A stretch of 64,000 nucleotides of DNA from positions 1,240,001 through 1,304,000 of the forward strand of contig NZ_JAENIK010000011.1 in the NCBI RefSeq assembly GCF_016595465.1, written 5' to 3'. Below the pieces are notes generated by a model. That model saw nothing but the letters and a program-made list of their open reading frames with translations. It was not told the origin of the DNA and searched no databases. The DNA is from Luteolibacter yonseiensis. Its GTDB lineage: Bacteria; Verrucomicrobiota; Verrucomicrobiia; Verrucomicrobiales; Akkermansiaceae. The position numbers and the translations under genes were made by a program. Shown piece after piece: positions 45,060 through 55,004 of this stretch (its first letter is position 1; each line of letters starts with the position of its first letter).

Positions 45060-46196
45060 TCACTCCTCCGACAACGTCAGCAGTTCCTCGTCTTCCTCGC
45101 GATACTGCTCCAACAGGTAGCCGTCGTTCGCGTGCCAGCGAAGCCATACGGCGTCTCCCCAACTGGGGGCGGTGTCGTCCAGTTGAAAGGTGCGGTGCTG
45201 CTGCTCGGCACAGATGCGGTAGTCTCCACAGCGGACCCAGTAGCGGGTGTTCGAGCCGAAGTAGATGACATCTTCCACCGTGCCGGGCACGGAGTTGTCC
45301 CATTGGCCGTTGGATGGTTTTTCGCGGGAAATGATGAGCTTTTCCGGCCGTAGTGACAGGTGGATCCGGTCGCCGGGGCGCACGGGCTTGTCGTTGTCGA
45401 TGAGCACCGTGCCGAGGCCGGGGATTTCCGCCCGGGAAAACCGTTCGCTGACGGACTCGGTCACGCGGCCTTCGAGGAAATTCGTATCACCGATGAATGC
45501 GGCGACGAAGGAGGTGCGGGGCGTTTCATAAATCTCCTTGGGATTGCCGGTCTGCTCGATCTTTCCCCGGTTCATCACCGCGATGGTGTCGGAGATGGAC
45601 ATCGCCTCGCCCTGATCATGGGTGACGTAGAGGAAGGTGATGCCGACCTCGTCATGGATGGCGTCCAGCTCGACAAGAAGCCGCTGGCGGAGCTTGAGGT
45701 CCAGTGCGGCGAGGGGTTCGTCCAGCAGCAGGACGCGGGGCTTGTTTGCCAGCGCGCGGGCGATGCCGACCCGCTGTTTCTGCCCGCCGGAGAGTTTCGC
45801 GGGCATCTTGTCGGCGTGGGCGGTCAGATCCACGAGTGCCAGCATGCGGTCCACTTCCCAGGTGATCTCCGCCTTGGAGCGCTTGGCGATTTTCAGTCCG
45901 AAGCCGATGTTTTCCCTCACGCTGAGGTGCGGAAAAAGCGCGTAGTTCTGGAAAACGGTGTTCACCGGGCGTTGCTCGGGAGGCAGCAGCGTGATGTCCC
46001 GGCCATCCAGCAGGACACGGCCTTCATCCGGTCGTTCGAAACCGGCGGCCATCCGCAGCAGGGTGGTTTTTCCACAGCCTGACGGGCCCAACAGGGAAAA
46101 CACCTTCCCGTGTTCGATCTCCAGCGTCACCTGATCCACGGCGGTGAAACCGCCGAAGCGCTTGGTGACATTCTCAAATCTCAGGGTGCCTTGCAT
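45060..46196 (-). CDS. potA: PotA-type ABC transporter ATP-binding protein
   Basis: 378 aa. Walker A GPSGCGKTT, signature LSGGQKQRV, Walker B VLLLDEPLAALD, H-loop VTHDQGEAM, and a C-terminal TOBE domain (LSLRPEKLIIS). Sequence and length fit the spermidine/putrescine importer ATPase group. No permease (PotB/C) or binding protein (PotD) gene is adjacent, so the substrate is uncertain and it may serve a transporter encoded elsewhere. It is divergent from an NlpC/P60 lipoprotein gene. Confidence 0.88.
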   Translation of the reverse strand: MQGTLRFENVTKRFGGFTAVDQVTLEIEHGKVFSLLGPSGCGKTTLLRMAAGFERPDEGRVLLDGRDITLLPPEQRPVNTVFQNYALFPHLSVRENIGFGLKIAKRSKAEITWEVDRMLALVDLTAHADKMPAKLSGGQKQRVGIARALANKPRVLLLDEPLAALDLKLRQRLLVELDAIHDEVGITFLYVTHDQGEAMSISDTIAVMNRGKIEQTGNPKEIYETPRTSFVAAFIGDTNFLEGRVTESVSERFSRAEIPGLGTVLIDNDKPVRPGDRIHLSLRPEKLIISREKPSNGQWDNSVPGTVEDVIYFGSNTRYWVRCGDYRICAEQQHRTFQLDDTAPSWGDAVWLRWHANDGYLLEQYREEDEELLTLSEE

Positions 46197-46324
46197 TTTT
46201 CCGGTAAGCGGATTTTTGCGGAAACGGGGGAAAGATCAAGCATCGGAGCGGGCAGGGGCAGTCTTGTTGTTCGTCTGCTTTTCAGCGTGACCGTGCGGGC
46301 CGGCCCGGACTATCACGTGCGCGC

Positions 46325-47005
46325 GTGAAATTGCTCCTCCTTCTTCTCCTGTCGTTGGTCCTCGTGTCTTGTGCGAAGCGGGTGACGCGGGATGAAGCCG
46401 TCGCCACGGCCTATCGTTACACCCAGGTGACATGGCTGCCGGAAAACAGGCATGTGAGGCATGGACCGGATTCGCAGGGAATCGTGGTGCACACTCCGGA
46501 CACCTCGGTGGCGGAACATGGCGACAAACGAGGTTGGTGGAAGCCCGGAGTATGGGCGAAGGGAATGCCCTATCAATGGGGTGGCTTCGACACTCCGGAA
46601 TCATTTCTCGAAAAAATCGCCGCGGGGAAAAAGGCGGGCGACATCGGAAACGCGGCGAAGAGAAAACTGGGCGACGAGGGGACCAGCACGGAATCCTGCG
46701 GTATCGATTGCTCGGGCTTCGTCTCGCGCTGCTGGAATCTGCGGCGTCCGTATTCGACCCGCGAGATGCATGAGATATGTGATCGCCTGGAATCATGGAC
46801 GGATCTCCAGCCGGGGGACATCCTGTTGAACGACAAACATGTCGTGCTCTTTGTGGAATGGCTGGTGCCGGGAAAAGAAATGGTCGGCTACGAAGCCGGA
46901 CCGTTTCCCGTATGGCGGGTCAGCGCCTGCGGCTTGTTCACCCATAAACTGAAAAGCCAGGGCTATGCTCCGTGGCGCTATCGGGGGATCAGGGACAAGT
47001 CCTGA
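46325..47005 (+). CDS. NlpC/P60-like lipoprotein
   Basis: 226 aa with a GTG start at 46325. A lipoprotein signal ends LVLVSC with the lipidated Cys at 16. The NlpC/P60 papain-like fold shows catalytic C129 in IDCSGF and H172 in KHVVLFVEW, plus PYQWGG. It is probably a periplasmic cell-wall peptidase. The gap of about 40 residues between PYQWGG and the Cys is longer than usual. It is convergent with corA, with 3 bp between stops. Confidence 0.82.
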   Translation: MKLLLLLLLSLVLVSCAKRVTRDEAVATAYRYTQVTWLPENRHVRHGPDSQGIVVHTPDTSVAEHGDKRGWWKPGVWAKGMPYQWGGFDTPESFLEKIAAGKKAGDIGNAAKRKLGDEGTSTESCGIDCSGFVSRCWNLRRPYSTREMHEICDRLESWTDLQPGDILLNDKHVVLFVEWLVPGKEMVGYEAGPFPVWRVSACGLFTHKLKSQGYAPWRYRGIRDKS

Positions 47006-47008
47006 CCC

Positions 47009-48100
47009 TCACAGCCATTTCATTTTCTTGAAAATGACCAGTTGGACGCCGGCGATGACGGCCATCACCAGCATGATGGCGATGTAGCCATGCGGCAGGT
47101 AGAGCTCGGGCATGTTGAGCGGGAGCTTTTTCCCATCCGGCGTCTCGGGGGCGAAGTTCATGCCATAAACCCCCACGATGAAGGTGAGGGGAATGAAGAT
47201 GGAGGTGATGACGGTGAGCACGCGCATGACCTCGTTGGTCCTCAGGCCGACGCTGGAATGGTATAACTCCATGAGCCCCGAGGTGATCTCCTTGTAACTT
47301 TCCACATGATCCATGAGCTGGACGGTGTGGTCGTAACAATCCCGGAGATAGACTTTTGTCGGGCTGGTGATGTGACCGGAGGGATCGTGAAGCAGCCCGT
47401 TCACCACATCCCGCAGCGGCCAGATGAAGCGGCGCAACTGGGTCAGGCTGCGCTTGTATTCGTGCAGCGTGATGACCATGCCGCGTGACGGCCGTTCCAG
47501 CAGGTCGTCCTCCAGTTCCTCGATGGCGGTGCCGATGTCTTCAAGAACGGGGTAGTAGTGGTCGATGATCGAATCCAGCAACGCATAGCCGAGGTAGTCC
47601 GCCTTCGCCTTACGGATGGAGCCCCTGCCCCCGCGGATCCGTTCGCGGACAGGATCGAAGACATCATATTCCCCCTCTTCCTGGACGGTGATGAGGAAAT
47701 TCTTGCCGAAAAACAAACTCACCTGTTCTCCGCAGATGGTCTGCTCCCTGTTCTGATAAACCATCTGCGCGACAATGAAAACATAGTCCGGCCCCGCCTC
47801 CACTTTCGGTCGCTGACCGGTGTTCAGGACGTCCTCCAGTGCCAGCGGGTGGAGATTGAACCGCTGCCCGAGGTAGGACAGGACCTCGACATCGCCGAGA
47901 CCGTCGATGTTGATCCATGTGACCTTGCGGCTGTCGAAACGGGCGGCGAGTTCGGCAAGGTCGGTGATCTCCCGCTCCTCGACGCCGTCCTTGTCATATT
48001 CGATGATCTGGACGGACGGCTTGCGGGCCTGACCGTCGACCAGATGCGGGGTGAGCGTGGCAGGTGAGGATCCCGGCGGGCCATGACGCTTGGTGAACAT
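47009..48100 (-). CDS. corA: CorA magnesium/cobalt transporter
   Basis: 363 aa from ATG 48100 (MFTKRHGPPGS); longer in-frame starts precede it without support. A cytoplasmic funnel domain (WINIDGLGDVEVLSYLGQRF; HPLALEDVLNTGQRPK) and a long stalk helix are followed by two C-terminal transmembrane helices with the selectivity motif YGMNF and a basic tail KKMKWL. Forms a pentameric inner-membrane Mg2+ channel. Confidence 0.95.
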   Translation of the reverse strand: MFTKRHGPPGSSPATLTPHLVDGQARKPSVQIIEYDKDGVEEREITDLAELAARFDSRKVTWINIDGLGDVEVLSYLGQRFNLHPLALEDVLNTGQRPKVEAGPDYVFIVAQMVYQNREQTICGEQVSLFFGKNFLITVQEEGEYDVFDPVRERIRGGRGSIRKAKADYLGYALLDSIIDHYYPVLEDIGTAIEELEDDLLERPSRGMVITLHEYKRSLTQLRRFIWPLRDVVNGLLHDPSGHITSPTKVYLRDCYDHTVQLMDHVESYKEITSGLMELYHSSVGLRTNEVMRVLTVITSIFIPLTFIVGVYGMNFAPETPDGKKLPLNMPELYLPHGYIAIMLVMAVIAGVQLVIFKKMKWL

Positions 48101-48332
48101 GTCGTGCAGCGTAGCCCATCGTGCCGCGGGATCAAGGCCGGGGCATGGGGTGACGGACACGAAGCATGAAGAGACCGGGCAGGTGGACAGATGTCTGCGA
48201 ACCAGGTTTTTTTCGTGAGAGCCCGCCACATCTCCGGATTCCGGAGGAAGGCCGTAAAAACTTTAAGTTGTTATTTCCCGGATATCGCGTCTTGTGACCG
48301 GATGAGGACTGTATGTTTGCGGAAGGATCGGT

Positions 48333-50600
48333 TTGAGCGCTGAAATGTTTCCGGGGAAGATCGCCTTCCTGGGTGGTTATGATCCAAGGCGCTGTGGTAT
48401 CGCCACGTTCACGACCGACTTGTGTGAGGCCGTGGCCACGGCTGCTCCACACTCCCACTGTTTCGCCGGAGCGTTGAACGACCGGATGGAGGGTTACAAG
48501 TATCCCCCGCGGGTGAGATTCGAGATTCTCGAAAAGGATCTCGATTCATACCGGAGGGCGGCCGACTTTCTTAATTTCAATAATGTCGAAGTGCTGTGCG
48601 TGCAGCACGAGTTCGGCATCTTCGGAGGCCCGGCGGGGAGCCATTTGCTGGCGTTGCTGAAAGAAGTCCGGATGCCCGTGGTGACGACTCTCCATACGGT
48701 GCTGGAAAATCCCGATGCCGCGCAACGGATGGTGATGGAGGAACTCCTGCGCCGTAGCGACCGGTTGGTCGTGATGGCGGAAAAGGGAGCTGATATCCTG
48801 AAGGAGACATACAATGCGCCGGATTCCAAACTGGATGTGATTCCGCACGGCATCCCGGACATCCCGTTCGCCAAGGCGGACCTTTCCAAGGCGCAGTTCG
48901 GCCTGGAGGGCAAGCTGGTGTTGCTGACCTTCGGCCTTCTGGGACCCGGCAAAGGCATCGAGCATGTCATCGAAGCGCTTCCGGAGATCGTGAAGCGCCA
49001 TCCGAATGTGGTTTATGTGGTTCTTGGCGCGACGCATCCGCATCTGATGGCAAGGGAGGGGGAGAGCTATCGGCTCGGGTTGGAGCGCCTCGCGGAAGAC
49101 CGGAATCTCAAGGAGCATGTCATTTTTTACAATCGGTTCGTCTCTCAGGAAGATCTGATCGAATTTATCGGGGCGACAGATATCTATCTTACTCCCTATC
49201 TGAACGAGGCGCAGATCACGTCCGGCACGCTGGCACAGGTGTTCGGAGCGGGAAAGGCGGTGGTTTCGACCCCTTACTGGCATGCGAGGGAGCTTCTGGC
49301 GGACGGGCGGGGGATGCTGGTGCCGTTCCGGAATCCTCAGGAAATCGCAAGGGGGGTCTGTGCTTATCTGGATGATCCGGAGTTGCTCGAACGCACCCGG
49401 ATCCAAGCTTGGAAGGCAGGACGGAAGATGATCTGGCCCGCCGTGGCGGCCCGCTATCTGGAATCCTTCCAACACGCGCAGGAAGACAGGAAATCTCTGC
49501 CCCGTGAATCGTTTGGCGGGTGGACGCTTGGCAGCAGGCCCTACAATCTGCCTCCGCTTCGTTTGGACCACATTGTCCGCATGACCGACGGTACGGGGAT
49601 TTTCCAGCACGCCACCTTCAATGTCCCCAACTTCCATGAAGGCTACTGCACCGACGACAACGCCCGCGCGTTCATTCTCTGCAATCTGTTGTCCGAACCC
49701 GGACCACTGGACGAGCTGGAGACAACCTATCTGGCATTTCTCACGGCGGCGCTGGACCACCGGACCGCGCGCTTCCGAAACTTCATGAGTCATGGACGCC
49801 AGTGGTTGGAAACATGCGGCAGCGAGGACAGCCATGCCCGGGCCTTATGGGCTTTGGGCGTGGGTTCCGGTCGCTCCGCAAATGTCGGCCACCAGCGGCT
49901 TTCGGTTTATTTGTTCGAGCTGGGGCTTCCTCCGGTGGATGATTTCGTGTCCCCACGGGCATGGGCGTTCACCTTGCTGGGAATTCATGAATATCTGTTA
50001 CGCTACCCGGGCAAGGAAAAGGTTCTGGCGGCTCGTGAGACGCTCGTTCGCAAGCTTGTGACCCGTTGGAACGATTGCGCGACCGAGGATTGGCCTTGGT
50101 TTGAAAACGAGGCGACCTATGACAACGCCCGGCTATCCCAGGCATTGATTCTTTCTGGCAGGGGCATGGGTGATGAAACGGCTTATGGGATCGGAATGAA
50201 ATCGCTGCGCTGGCTGGCATCGCTGCAGAAAACGCAGGCGGGCCATTTCCGACCGATCGGGAGCGACGGATTTTATACGAAAGATGGCGCGCGGGCCGAC
50301 TTCGATCAACAACCGGTGGAAGCACAGGCGATGGTTTCCGCCTGTCTGGACGCCTCCCGCATCACCGGGGACGACTTTTGGAGCAACGAGGCGAAGAATG
50401 CCTTCGAGTGGTTCCTGGGCCGCAACGATCTCGGGCAGGCGCTTTACGATTCCGCGACCGGAGGATGCGGTGATGGCCTGCACGAGACCCGCGTCAATGC
50501 AAACCAAGGGGCCGAGTCATCGCTCGCATTCCAAATCGCCCTCGCGGAAATGAATCATGCCGCCCATCCCATTCCCCGTTTCCCCCAATTCCCGTCATGA
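48333..50600 (+). CDS. GT4 glycosyltransferase with alpha/alpha-barrel C-terminus
   Basis: 755 aa. A TTG start at 48333 is preceded by GGAAGGA at good spacing; ATG 48345 is the alternative. Residues 1-370 form a GT-B glycosyltransferase family 4 enzyme (GGYDPRRCGIATFT, QHEFGIFGG, VIPHGIPD, LTFGLLGPGKGIEHVIEAL). The second half (about 395-750) looks like an (alpha/alpha)6 toroid (NFHEGYCTDDNARA, DNARLSQALI). It overlaps the next gene by ATGA. The pair suggests synthesis or turnover of a mannose-containing glycan; the acceptor is unknown. Confidence 0.88.
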   Translation: MSAEMFPGKIAFLGGYDPRRCGIATFTTDLCEAVATAAPHSHCFAGALNDRMEGYKYPPRVRFEILEKDLDSYRRAADFLNFNNVEVLCVQHEFGIFGGPAGSHLLALLKEVRMPVVTTLHTVLENPDAAQRMVMEELLRRSDRLVVMAEKGADILKETYNAPDSKLDVIPHGIPDIPFAKADLSKAQFGLEGKLVLLTFGLLGPGKGIEHVIEALPEIVKRHPNVVYVVLGATHPHLMAREGESYRLGLERLAEDRNLKEHVIFYNRFVSQEDLIEFIGATDIYLTPYLNEAQITSGTLAQVFGAGKAVVSTPYWHARELLADGRGMLVPFRNPQEIARGVCAYLDDPELLERTRIQAWKAGRKMIWPAVAARYLESFQHAQEDRKSLPRESFGGWTLGSRPYNLPPLRLDHIVRMTDGTGIFQHATFNVPNFHEGYCTDDNARAFILCNLLSEPGPLDELETTYLAFLTAALDHRTARFRNFMSHGRQWLETCGSEDSHARALWALGVGSGRSANVGHQRLSVYLFELGLPPVDDFVSPRAWAFTLLGIHEYLLRYPGKEKVLAARETLVRKLVTRWNDCATEDWPWFENEATYDNARLSQALILSGRGMGDETAYGIGMKSLRWLASLQKTQAGHFRPIGSDGFYTKDGARADFDQQPVEAQAMVSACLDASRITGDDFWSNEAKNAFEWFLGRNDLGQALYDSATGGCGDGLHETRVNANQGAESSLAFQIALAEMNHAAHPIPRFPQFPS

Positions 50601-52075
50601 GTCCGATTCCCCTGCGCCGCCACGAGACCCTGCTGCCTGACAGCGCGCGGGTCATCATCCGCCCCTTTATTCCGTCCGAGCCGCAACGCATCGACGCGGT
50701 GCTCGATCGCGCGCTGGCCCTGACCGAATCCGAGGTGAATCGCGCCTTGGACGCCATCCGGGAGGAGTTCGAGTCGCGCCACCACAACGTGGAGGATGTG
50801 CTGCTGCATCACCATGCGAAGGTGAAACACCGCATCGCCGGCCCGATGCTTTCCCGGGAGCGCGAACTTCTGATAGGCGCGTTGTTCTCGGGAGAGTATG
50901 CCCTGGAGTCGGCGGCGTTGTTCAATCCCTCCATCGTGCCGCATCCGGACCAAAGAGGAGTTCCGGATGGCGGACTGCGGTTCATCATGAGCCTGCGCGC
51001 CACCGGGGAGGGGCACATCTCATCGATCGAATTCCGCTCCGGAGAAATCGCGATGGATGGAAGCATCGCTTTTGATCCGGTGTCGCGCTATGTGACTTTG
51101 CCGGACATCGAACCGAATCCGAGCTACAGGAAGAAAAATTTCATCCTCAAGTTCCATGAGATGGGATTCGACAACGGCTTCGCGGACGCGGTGATGGATT
51201 CCTTGGAAGAGGAGTTCACCCGCAGCGCTCTGAACCGGAGCGTGGGCGTGGTCCTCCGTGATAACAATCCGGACAGTCACGAACTCCGGCGGACGCTGGA
51301 CTGCATCCAGTGGCTGGCGGACTCGAATTATGAGCTGCGCTTCGCCCCGGAACTGAGTGTGAGCGAGCGGATTATTTTCCCGGTCTCTCCCAACGAGAGC
51401 AACGGCATCGAGGACGCGCGTTTCGTATGCTTCGCCGAGGACGATGGTTCGAAGGTGTATTATGCCACTTACACGGCTTACAACGGGAAATCCATTCTGC
51501 CGCAGTTGATCGAAACAAGGGATTTCCTGCATTTCAGGATTCTCACCCTGAATGGCAGCGCGGTTCAGAACAAAGGCATGGCGCTGTTCCCCCGCCGCAT
51601 CGGGGGACGCTACGCGATGCTCTCACGCCAGGACGATGAGAATCTGCTGATCATGTTCTCGGACAATCCGCATTACTGGAGCGATCCTCAGATACTCATG
51701 CGGCCGACGGAGGTATGGGAGTCGGTGAAAATAGGAAACTGTGGATCACCCATCGAAACGGAAGCCGGCTGGCTTGTCATCACCCATGGAGTCGGTCCGA
51801 TGCGGAAATACTGCATTGGAGCGGTGCTGCTGGACCTGCACGATCCCACCATAATCCTCGGCCGCCTGCGCGAACCACTGCTGTCTCCGGTCGGTAGCGA
51901 GCGGGAAGGTTATGTCCCGAACGTGGTTTACAGTTGTGGATCCCTGGTCCATGGCGGCAAGCTCATCCTCTCCTATGCGATGAGCGACAAATTCACCTCC
52001 ATCGCCAGTGTGGACCTGTCTCTGCTATTGGCGGCCCTCACGAACGAGCCGGGAGATGTGGAGAACCGCATTTGA
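50597..52075 (+). CDS. Glycoside hydrolase family 130-like (mannoside phosphorylase) protein
   Basis: 492 aa. Five-bladed beta-propeller of GH130 type. The N-terminal 170 residues are helical, and the catalytic region includes ALFNPSIVPHPDQ, NESNGIEDARFVCF (the probable acid Asp), YATYTAYNG, LFPRRIGGRYAMLSRQD and GVGPMRKYCIGAVLLD. Family members phosphorolyse or hydrolyse beta-mannosides. ATGA coupling to the GT4 gene indicates a joint role in mannose-containing glycan metabolism. Polarity (synthesis or breakdown) cannot be decided. Confidence 0.88.
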   Translation: MSPIPLRRHETLLPDSARVIIRPFIPSEPQRIDAVLDRALALTESEVNRALDAIREEFESRHHNVEDVLLHHHAKVKHRIAGPMLSRERELLIGALFSGEYALESAALFNPSIVPHPDQRGVPDGGLRFIMSLRATGEGHISSIEFRSGEIAMDGSIAFDPVSRYVTLPDIEPNPSYRKKNFILKFHEMGFDNGFADAVMDSLEEEFTRSALNRSVGVVLRDNNPDSHELRRTLDCIQWLADSNYELRFAPELSVSERIIFPVSPNESNGIEDARFVCFAEDDGSKVYYATYTAYNGKSILPQLIETRDFLHFRILTLNGSAVQNKGMALFPRRIGGRYAMLSRQDDENLLIMFSDNPHYWSDPQILMRPTEVWESVKIGNCGSPIETEAGWLVITHGVGPMRKYCIGAVLLDLHDPTIILGRLREPLLSPVGSEREGYVPNVVYSCGSLVHGGKLILSYAMSDKFTSIASVDLSLLLAALTNEPGDVENRI

Positions 52076-52211
52076 GGCAGAGCCCGAAAAAGACGGGTAA
52101 TTTTTCCCATCACAAAACCCGCAAAACCGGAAAATGCGGTTTGTTTGCCTGTGATCGAGTGGCGGTGCGGGCGAGCACACTTTACGAACATCATTCGGGA
52201 TTAATCTGGTT

Positions 52212-52637
52212 TTGGGCCTGCCGTATTACCAGCACAATCTCGCTCCTTTCGTCGCGGAGCCGTTCCACTTCTCGCTGAAATCCACGATGCAAAGCGGGCT
52301 GCCGGAGGTGACCACGCAGCAGGATCACGAGACGGCCCGGCATCCCATCTGGAGAGTCTTTGACTGGCAGCGGCGTCTGGATGAAGACAAGGCCTTGACC
52401 AAAGTGCAAATTGGTGAACAAGAGGGCCTTAGCAAAGCGAGAATGACACAGATGTTCAGCCTGCTGCATCTTCCCAAGGACGCACAGAACTACCTCGCGA
52501 ATCTCACCGCCCCAGCGCTCATCAGGGCTTTCAGCGTCCGCCAGTTGATGGGCGTCGCCAAGACTCCCGCCCCCGAACGGGCGGAGGCGTTCCAACTGAT
52601 GCGGGCGGATTGCGAGCGGCATGGGTTGAGCAACTGA
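52212..52637 (+). CDS. Small ParB/KorB-like HTH protein, possibly a remnant
   Basis: Up to 141 aa with a weak TTG start; Met codon 52287 is possible. The central region DWQRRLDEDKALTKVQIGE and EGLSKARMTQMFSLLHLPKD is a helix-turn-helix like those in ParB/KorB and in small proteins next to serine recombinases. No ParB nuclease motif or recombinase is present, so it may be the surviving end of a larger or mobile gene. It marks the left edge of an accessory region. Confidence 0.5.
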   Translation: MGLPYYQHNLAPFVAEPFHFSLKSTMQSGLPEVTTQQDHETARHPIWRVFDWQRRLDEDKALTKVQIGEQEGLSKARMTQMFSLLHLPKDAQNYLANLTAPALIRAFSVRQLMGVAKTPAPERAEAFQLMRADCERHGLSN

Positions 52638-52659
52638 AGTGAATCGTTCCACGGCGGGC

Positions 52660-52709
52660 CGTGCGGGCGGGATCATTGGCCGGAGTCTCCGGCCTGCCCG
52701 TCTCGCACG
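52660..52709 (+). terminator. Branched hairpin after HTH gene
   Basis: The outer arms CGTGCG / CGCACG enclose an inner hairpin GGCCGGA-GTC-TCCGGCC (52678-52694). It lies 23 bp past the HTH gene stop, with no T-run. The rest of the 52638-52964 gap shows nothing recognisable. Confidence 0.45.
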
Positions 52710-52964
52710 TTGCGTTTCATGCGTTTCAGAACCGAATGAATCTAGGCATTAAAATGTGTGGCCTACTTCGTCCTCAGAGCATCCCTATTGGAGATTGCTG
52801 GTGACTGTCGACAGATGGTTTAGGCAGAAGCTGCCGACAGCGAAGCAGTTGGCTGATGTGGTGCGGGACGGATTCTCGTAAGTGCCTGCGGGTCATCGGG
52901 ACAAGCCTTTGCCCAACCTGATTGCAGGTTGCCGTAAGGGACAATCCTCGGTATTTTTGCCGCG

Positions 52965-53918
52965 ATGGAGGTTCCACCACGCACGTCCGCCGAAGAACAC
53001 CGGAACTACTTTCCGGGGAAGATGATTCACCTGGGGGAAGGCCCTGCGTGGCAGGACATCCTTGTGGAGATCCACCACCGGAATCCCGTGGAGCAAACCT
53101 TGCTCATCCCTGCGGTCGCGGAGCCGCAGTTGATTTGGCAGATTTCCGGCCACCTCCCCTGCTCGGATAGGGACTTGGGAGGGAAATGGAATACTCATGA
53201 AGTGAAGCCGGGAGACTTGTTTCTGACTGCTTCGTCGGAGCCGTATGAGTTGAAATGGAAAGCCATTTCCAAAGACCCGAGCGTCGTCATGCACGCGACT
53301 ATCGGCTTTCCTCTTTTGGCTCGGGCCGCGAAGGAGCTTGACGGGCCGGGTGGCAAAATTCCCCGGTTGAAGGAGTTCAATACCATCCGGGATTCCACCA
53401 TCATTTCATTTCTGGAAATGCTGCGCCGGGAGCTTTCCGAGCAAAAAACGGCCAGCCCATCCTTTGTGCAAGGGATCGCTCAAAGTCTGGCGACGCACCT
53501 CGTCCGAACTTACCGCGATGATGAAAACCCGAGTCCGCATCGTTCCAGCGCGCTTCCCGCGTTTCAACTGCACCGGGTTTTGAAGTTGATGGACGCTTGT
53601 CTCGATGAAGGCATCAACGTCGGCAAATTGGCGACGGCGGTCCAGATGAGCGAAGCGCATTTTTCCCGACTCTTCAAAGGGAACACCGGCTTTTCTCCTT
53701 CCCGGTATTTCATCCGTCTGCGGGTGTCGAAAGCACAGGAGCTTCTGCGCGGGACAACGAAGCCCATCATCGAGGTCGGCATGGATGTCGGCTACACCAG
53801 CCCGAGCCATTTCGCCCATGTGTTCCGCAAGGAAACGGGGCTCAGTCCCCATGAGTATCGGGAGAGAACGATGGGCGATGTGCCCACGGAAGATTTCAGC
53901 AGAATCGCGACAGGGTGA
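52965..53918 (+). CDS. AraC-family transcriptional regulator
   Basis: 317 aa. The N-terminal sensor region is beta-rich (QTLLIPAVAEPQLIWQISG). The C-terminal tandem HTH is VGKLATAVQMSEAHFSRLFK and IIEVGMDVGYTSPSHFAHVF, then RKETGLSPHEYRER. It is probably the regulator of the alpha/beta hydrolase and following genes on the same strand. The base composition is less GC-rich by eye than flanking core genes. Confidence 0.92.
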   Translation: MEVPPRTSAEEHRNYFPGKMIHLGEGPAWQDILVEIHHRNPVEQTLLIPAVAEPQLIWQISGHLPCSDRDLGGKWNTHEVKPGDLFLTASSEPYELKWKAISKDPSVVMHATIGFPLLARAAKELDGPGGKIPRLKEFNTIRDSTIISFLEMLRRELSEQKTASPSFVQGIAQSLATHLVRTYRDDENPSPHRSSALPAFQLHRVLKLMDACLDEGINVGKLATAVQMSEAHFSRLFKGNTGFSPSRYFIRLRVSKAQELLRGTTKPIIEVGMDVGYTSPSHFAHVFRKETGLSPHEYRERTMGDVPTEDFSRIATG

Positions 53919-53965
53919 GCAGGATCACGCGAGCGGCTGGAGGCGGCTTGGAGTATGTTGGAGCG

Positions 53966-54979
53966 ATGAAAAAATTCATTCTTCCAATTCTTATGGCAAC
54001 TTCATTCTCCGCCATCGCGCAAACCAATGACGGCTGGGACAAGACCTTCCCCAAGAACGAAAAGGTCGATCACCGGAAAGTCTCTTTCAAGAACCGCTAC
54101 GGCATCACTCTGGCCGCAGACCTGTATCAGCCGAAAGATCGCGGCGACAAACGCTTGGCGGGGATTGCCGTCGGCGGTCCCTTCGGGGCGGTGAAGGAGC
54201 AGTCGTCGGGCCTGTATGCACAGACGATGGCGGAACGCGGATTCGTCACCCTCGCTTTCGATCCTTCCTACACCGGGGAAAGTGGTGGCGAGCCGCGCAA
54301 TGTCGCATCGCCGGACATCAATACCGAGGATTTCAGTGCCGCGGTGGATTTTCTCGGCCTGCAACCTTCCGTGGACCGTGAGCGCATCGGCATCATCGGC
54401 ATTTGCGGCTGGGGTGGCATGGCGCTGAACGCCACCGCCGTGGACAAACGCATCAAAGCCGTCGCGACCAGCACCATGTATGACATGACGCGGGTGATGT
54501 CCAAAGGCTACAACGACAGCGTGACCAAGGAAGAACGCACCAAAACGCTGGAGCAACTGAGCCAGCAGCGGTGGAAGGATGCGGAAAGCGGCACTCCCGC
54601 TCTCCAGCCGCCCTATAACGTGCTGAAGGGCGGCGAGGCGCAGTTTCTAGTCGATTACGCCGACTACTACATGAAGCCACGCGGCTATCATGTGCGGGCG
54701 GTCAACTCAGGCAACGCTTGGACGCAGACCACGCCGCTGTCCTTCATGAACATGCCTCTCCTGACCTACATCAAGGAAATCTCGCCGCGCCCCATTCTCC
54801 TGATTCATGGCGAAAAAGCCCACTCCCGTTACTTCAGCGAAACCGCCTACGAGGCTGCGGAGGAGCCGAAGGAACTACTGATTATTCCGGGGGCCAGCCA
54901 TGTTGATCTCTACGACGACCAGAAGAAGCTGATTCCCTTCGACAAACTCACCTCGTTCTTCAACGAAAATCTGAAGTGA
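53966..54979 (+). CDS. Exported alpha/beta hydrolase
   Basis: 337 aa from ATG 53966 ([14 protein letters not shown]), giving a signal peptide ending SAIA-QT. Alpha/beta hydrolase fold: [27 protein letters not shown], and a nucleophile elbow GIICG-like written [11 protein letters not shown] with Cys at the usual Ser position. DPR-type acid region [14 protein letters not shown] and ASHVDLYD with the catalytic His follow. It is likely a periplasmic esterase/thioesterase or dienelactone-hydrolase-like enzyme. A second, fragmentary relative occurs at 56164. Confidence 0.85.
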   Translation: MKKFILPILMATSFSAIAQTNDGWDKTFPKNEKVDHRKVSFKNRYGITLAADLYQPKDRGDKRLAGIAVGGPFGAVKEQSSGLYAQTMAERGFVTLAFDPSYTGESGGEPRNVASPDINTEDFSAAVDFLGLQPSVDRERIGIIGICGWGGMALNATAVDKRIKAVATSTMYDMTRVMSKGYNDSVTKEERTKTLEQLSQQRWKDAESGTPALQPPYNVLKGGEAQFLVDYADYYMKPRGYHVRAVNSGNAWTQTTPLSFMNMPLLTYIKEISPRPILLIHGEKAHSRYFSETAYEAAEEPKELLIIPGASHVDLYDDQKKLIPFDKLTSFFNENLK

Positions 54980-55004
54980 TTACCTCGTCACAAACTTCCG
55001 TAAA

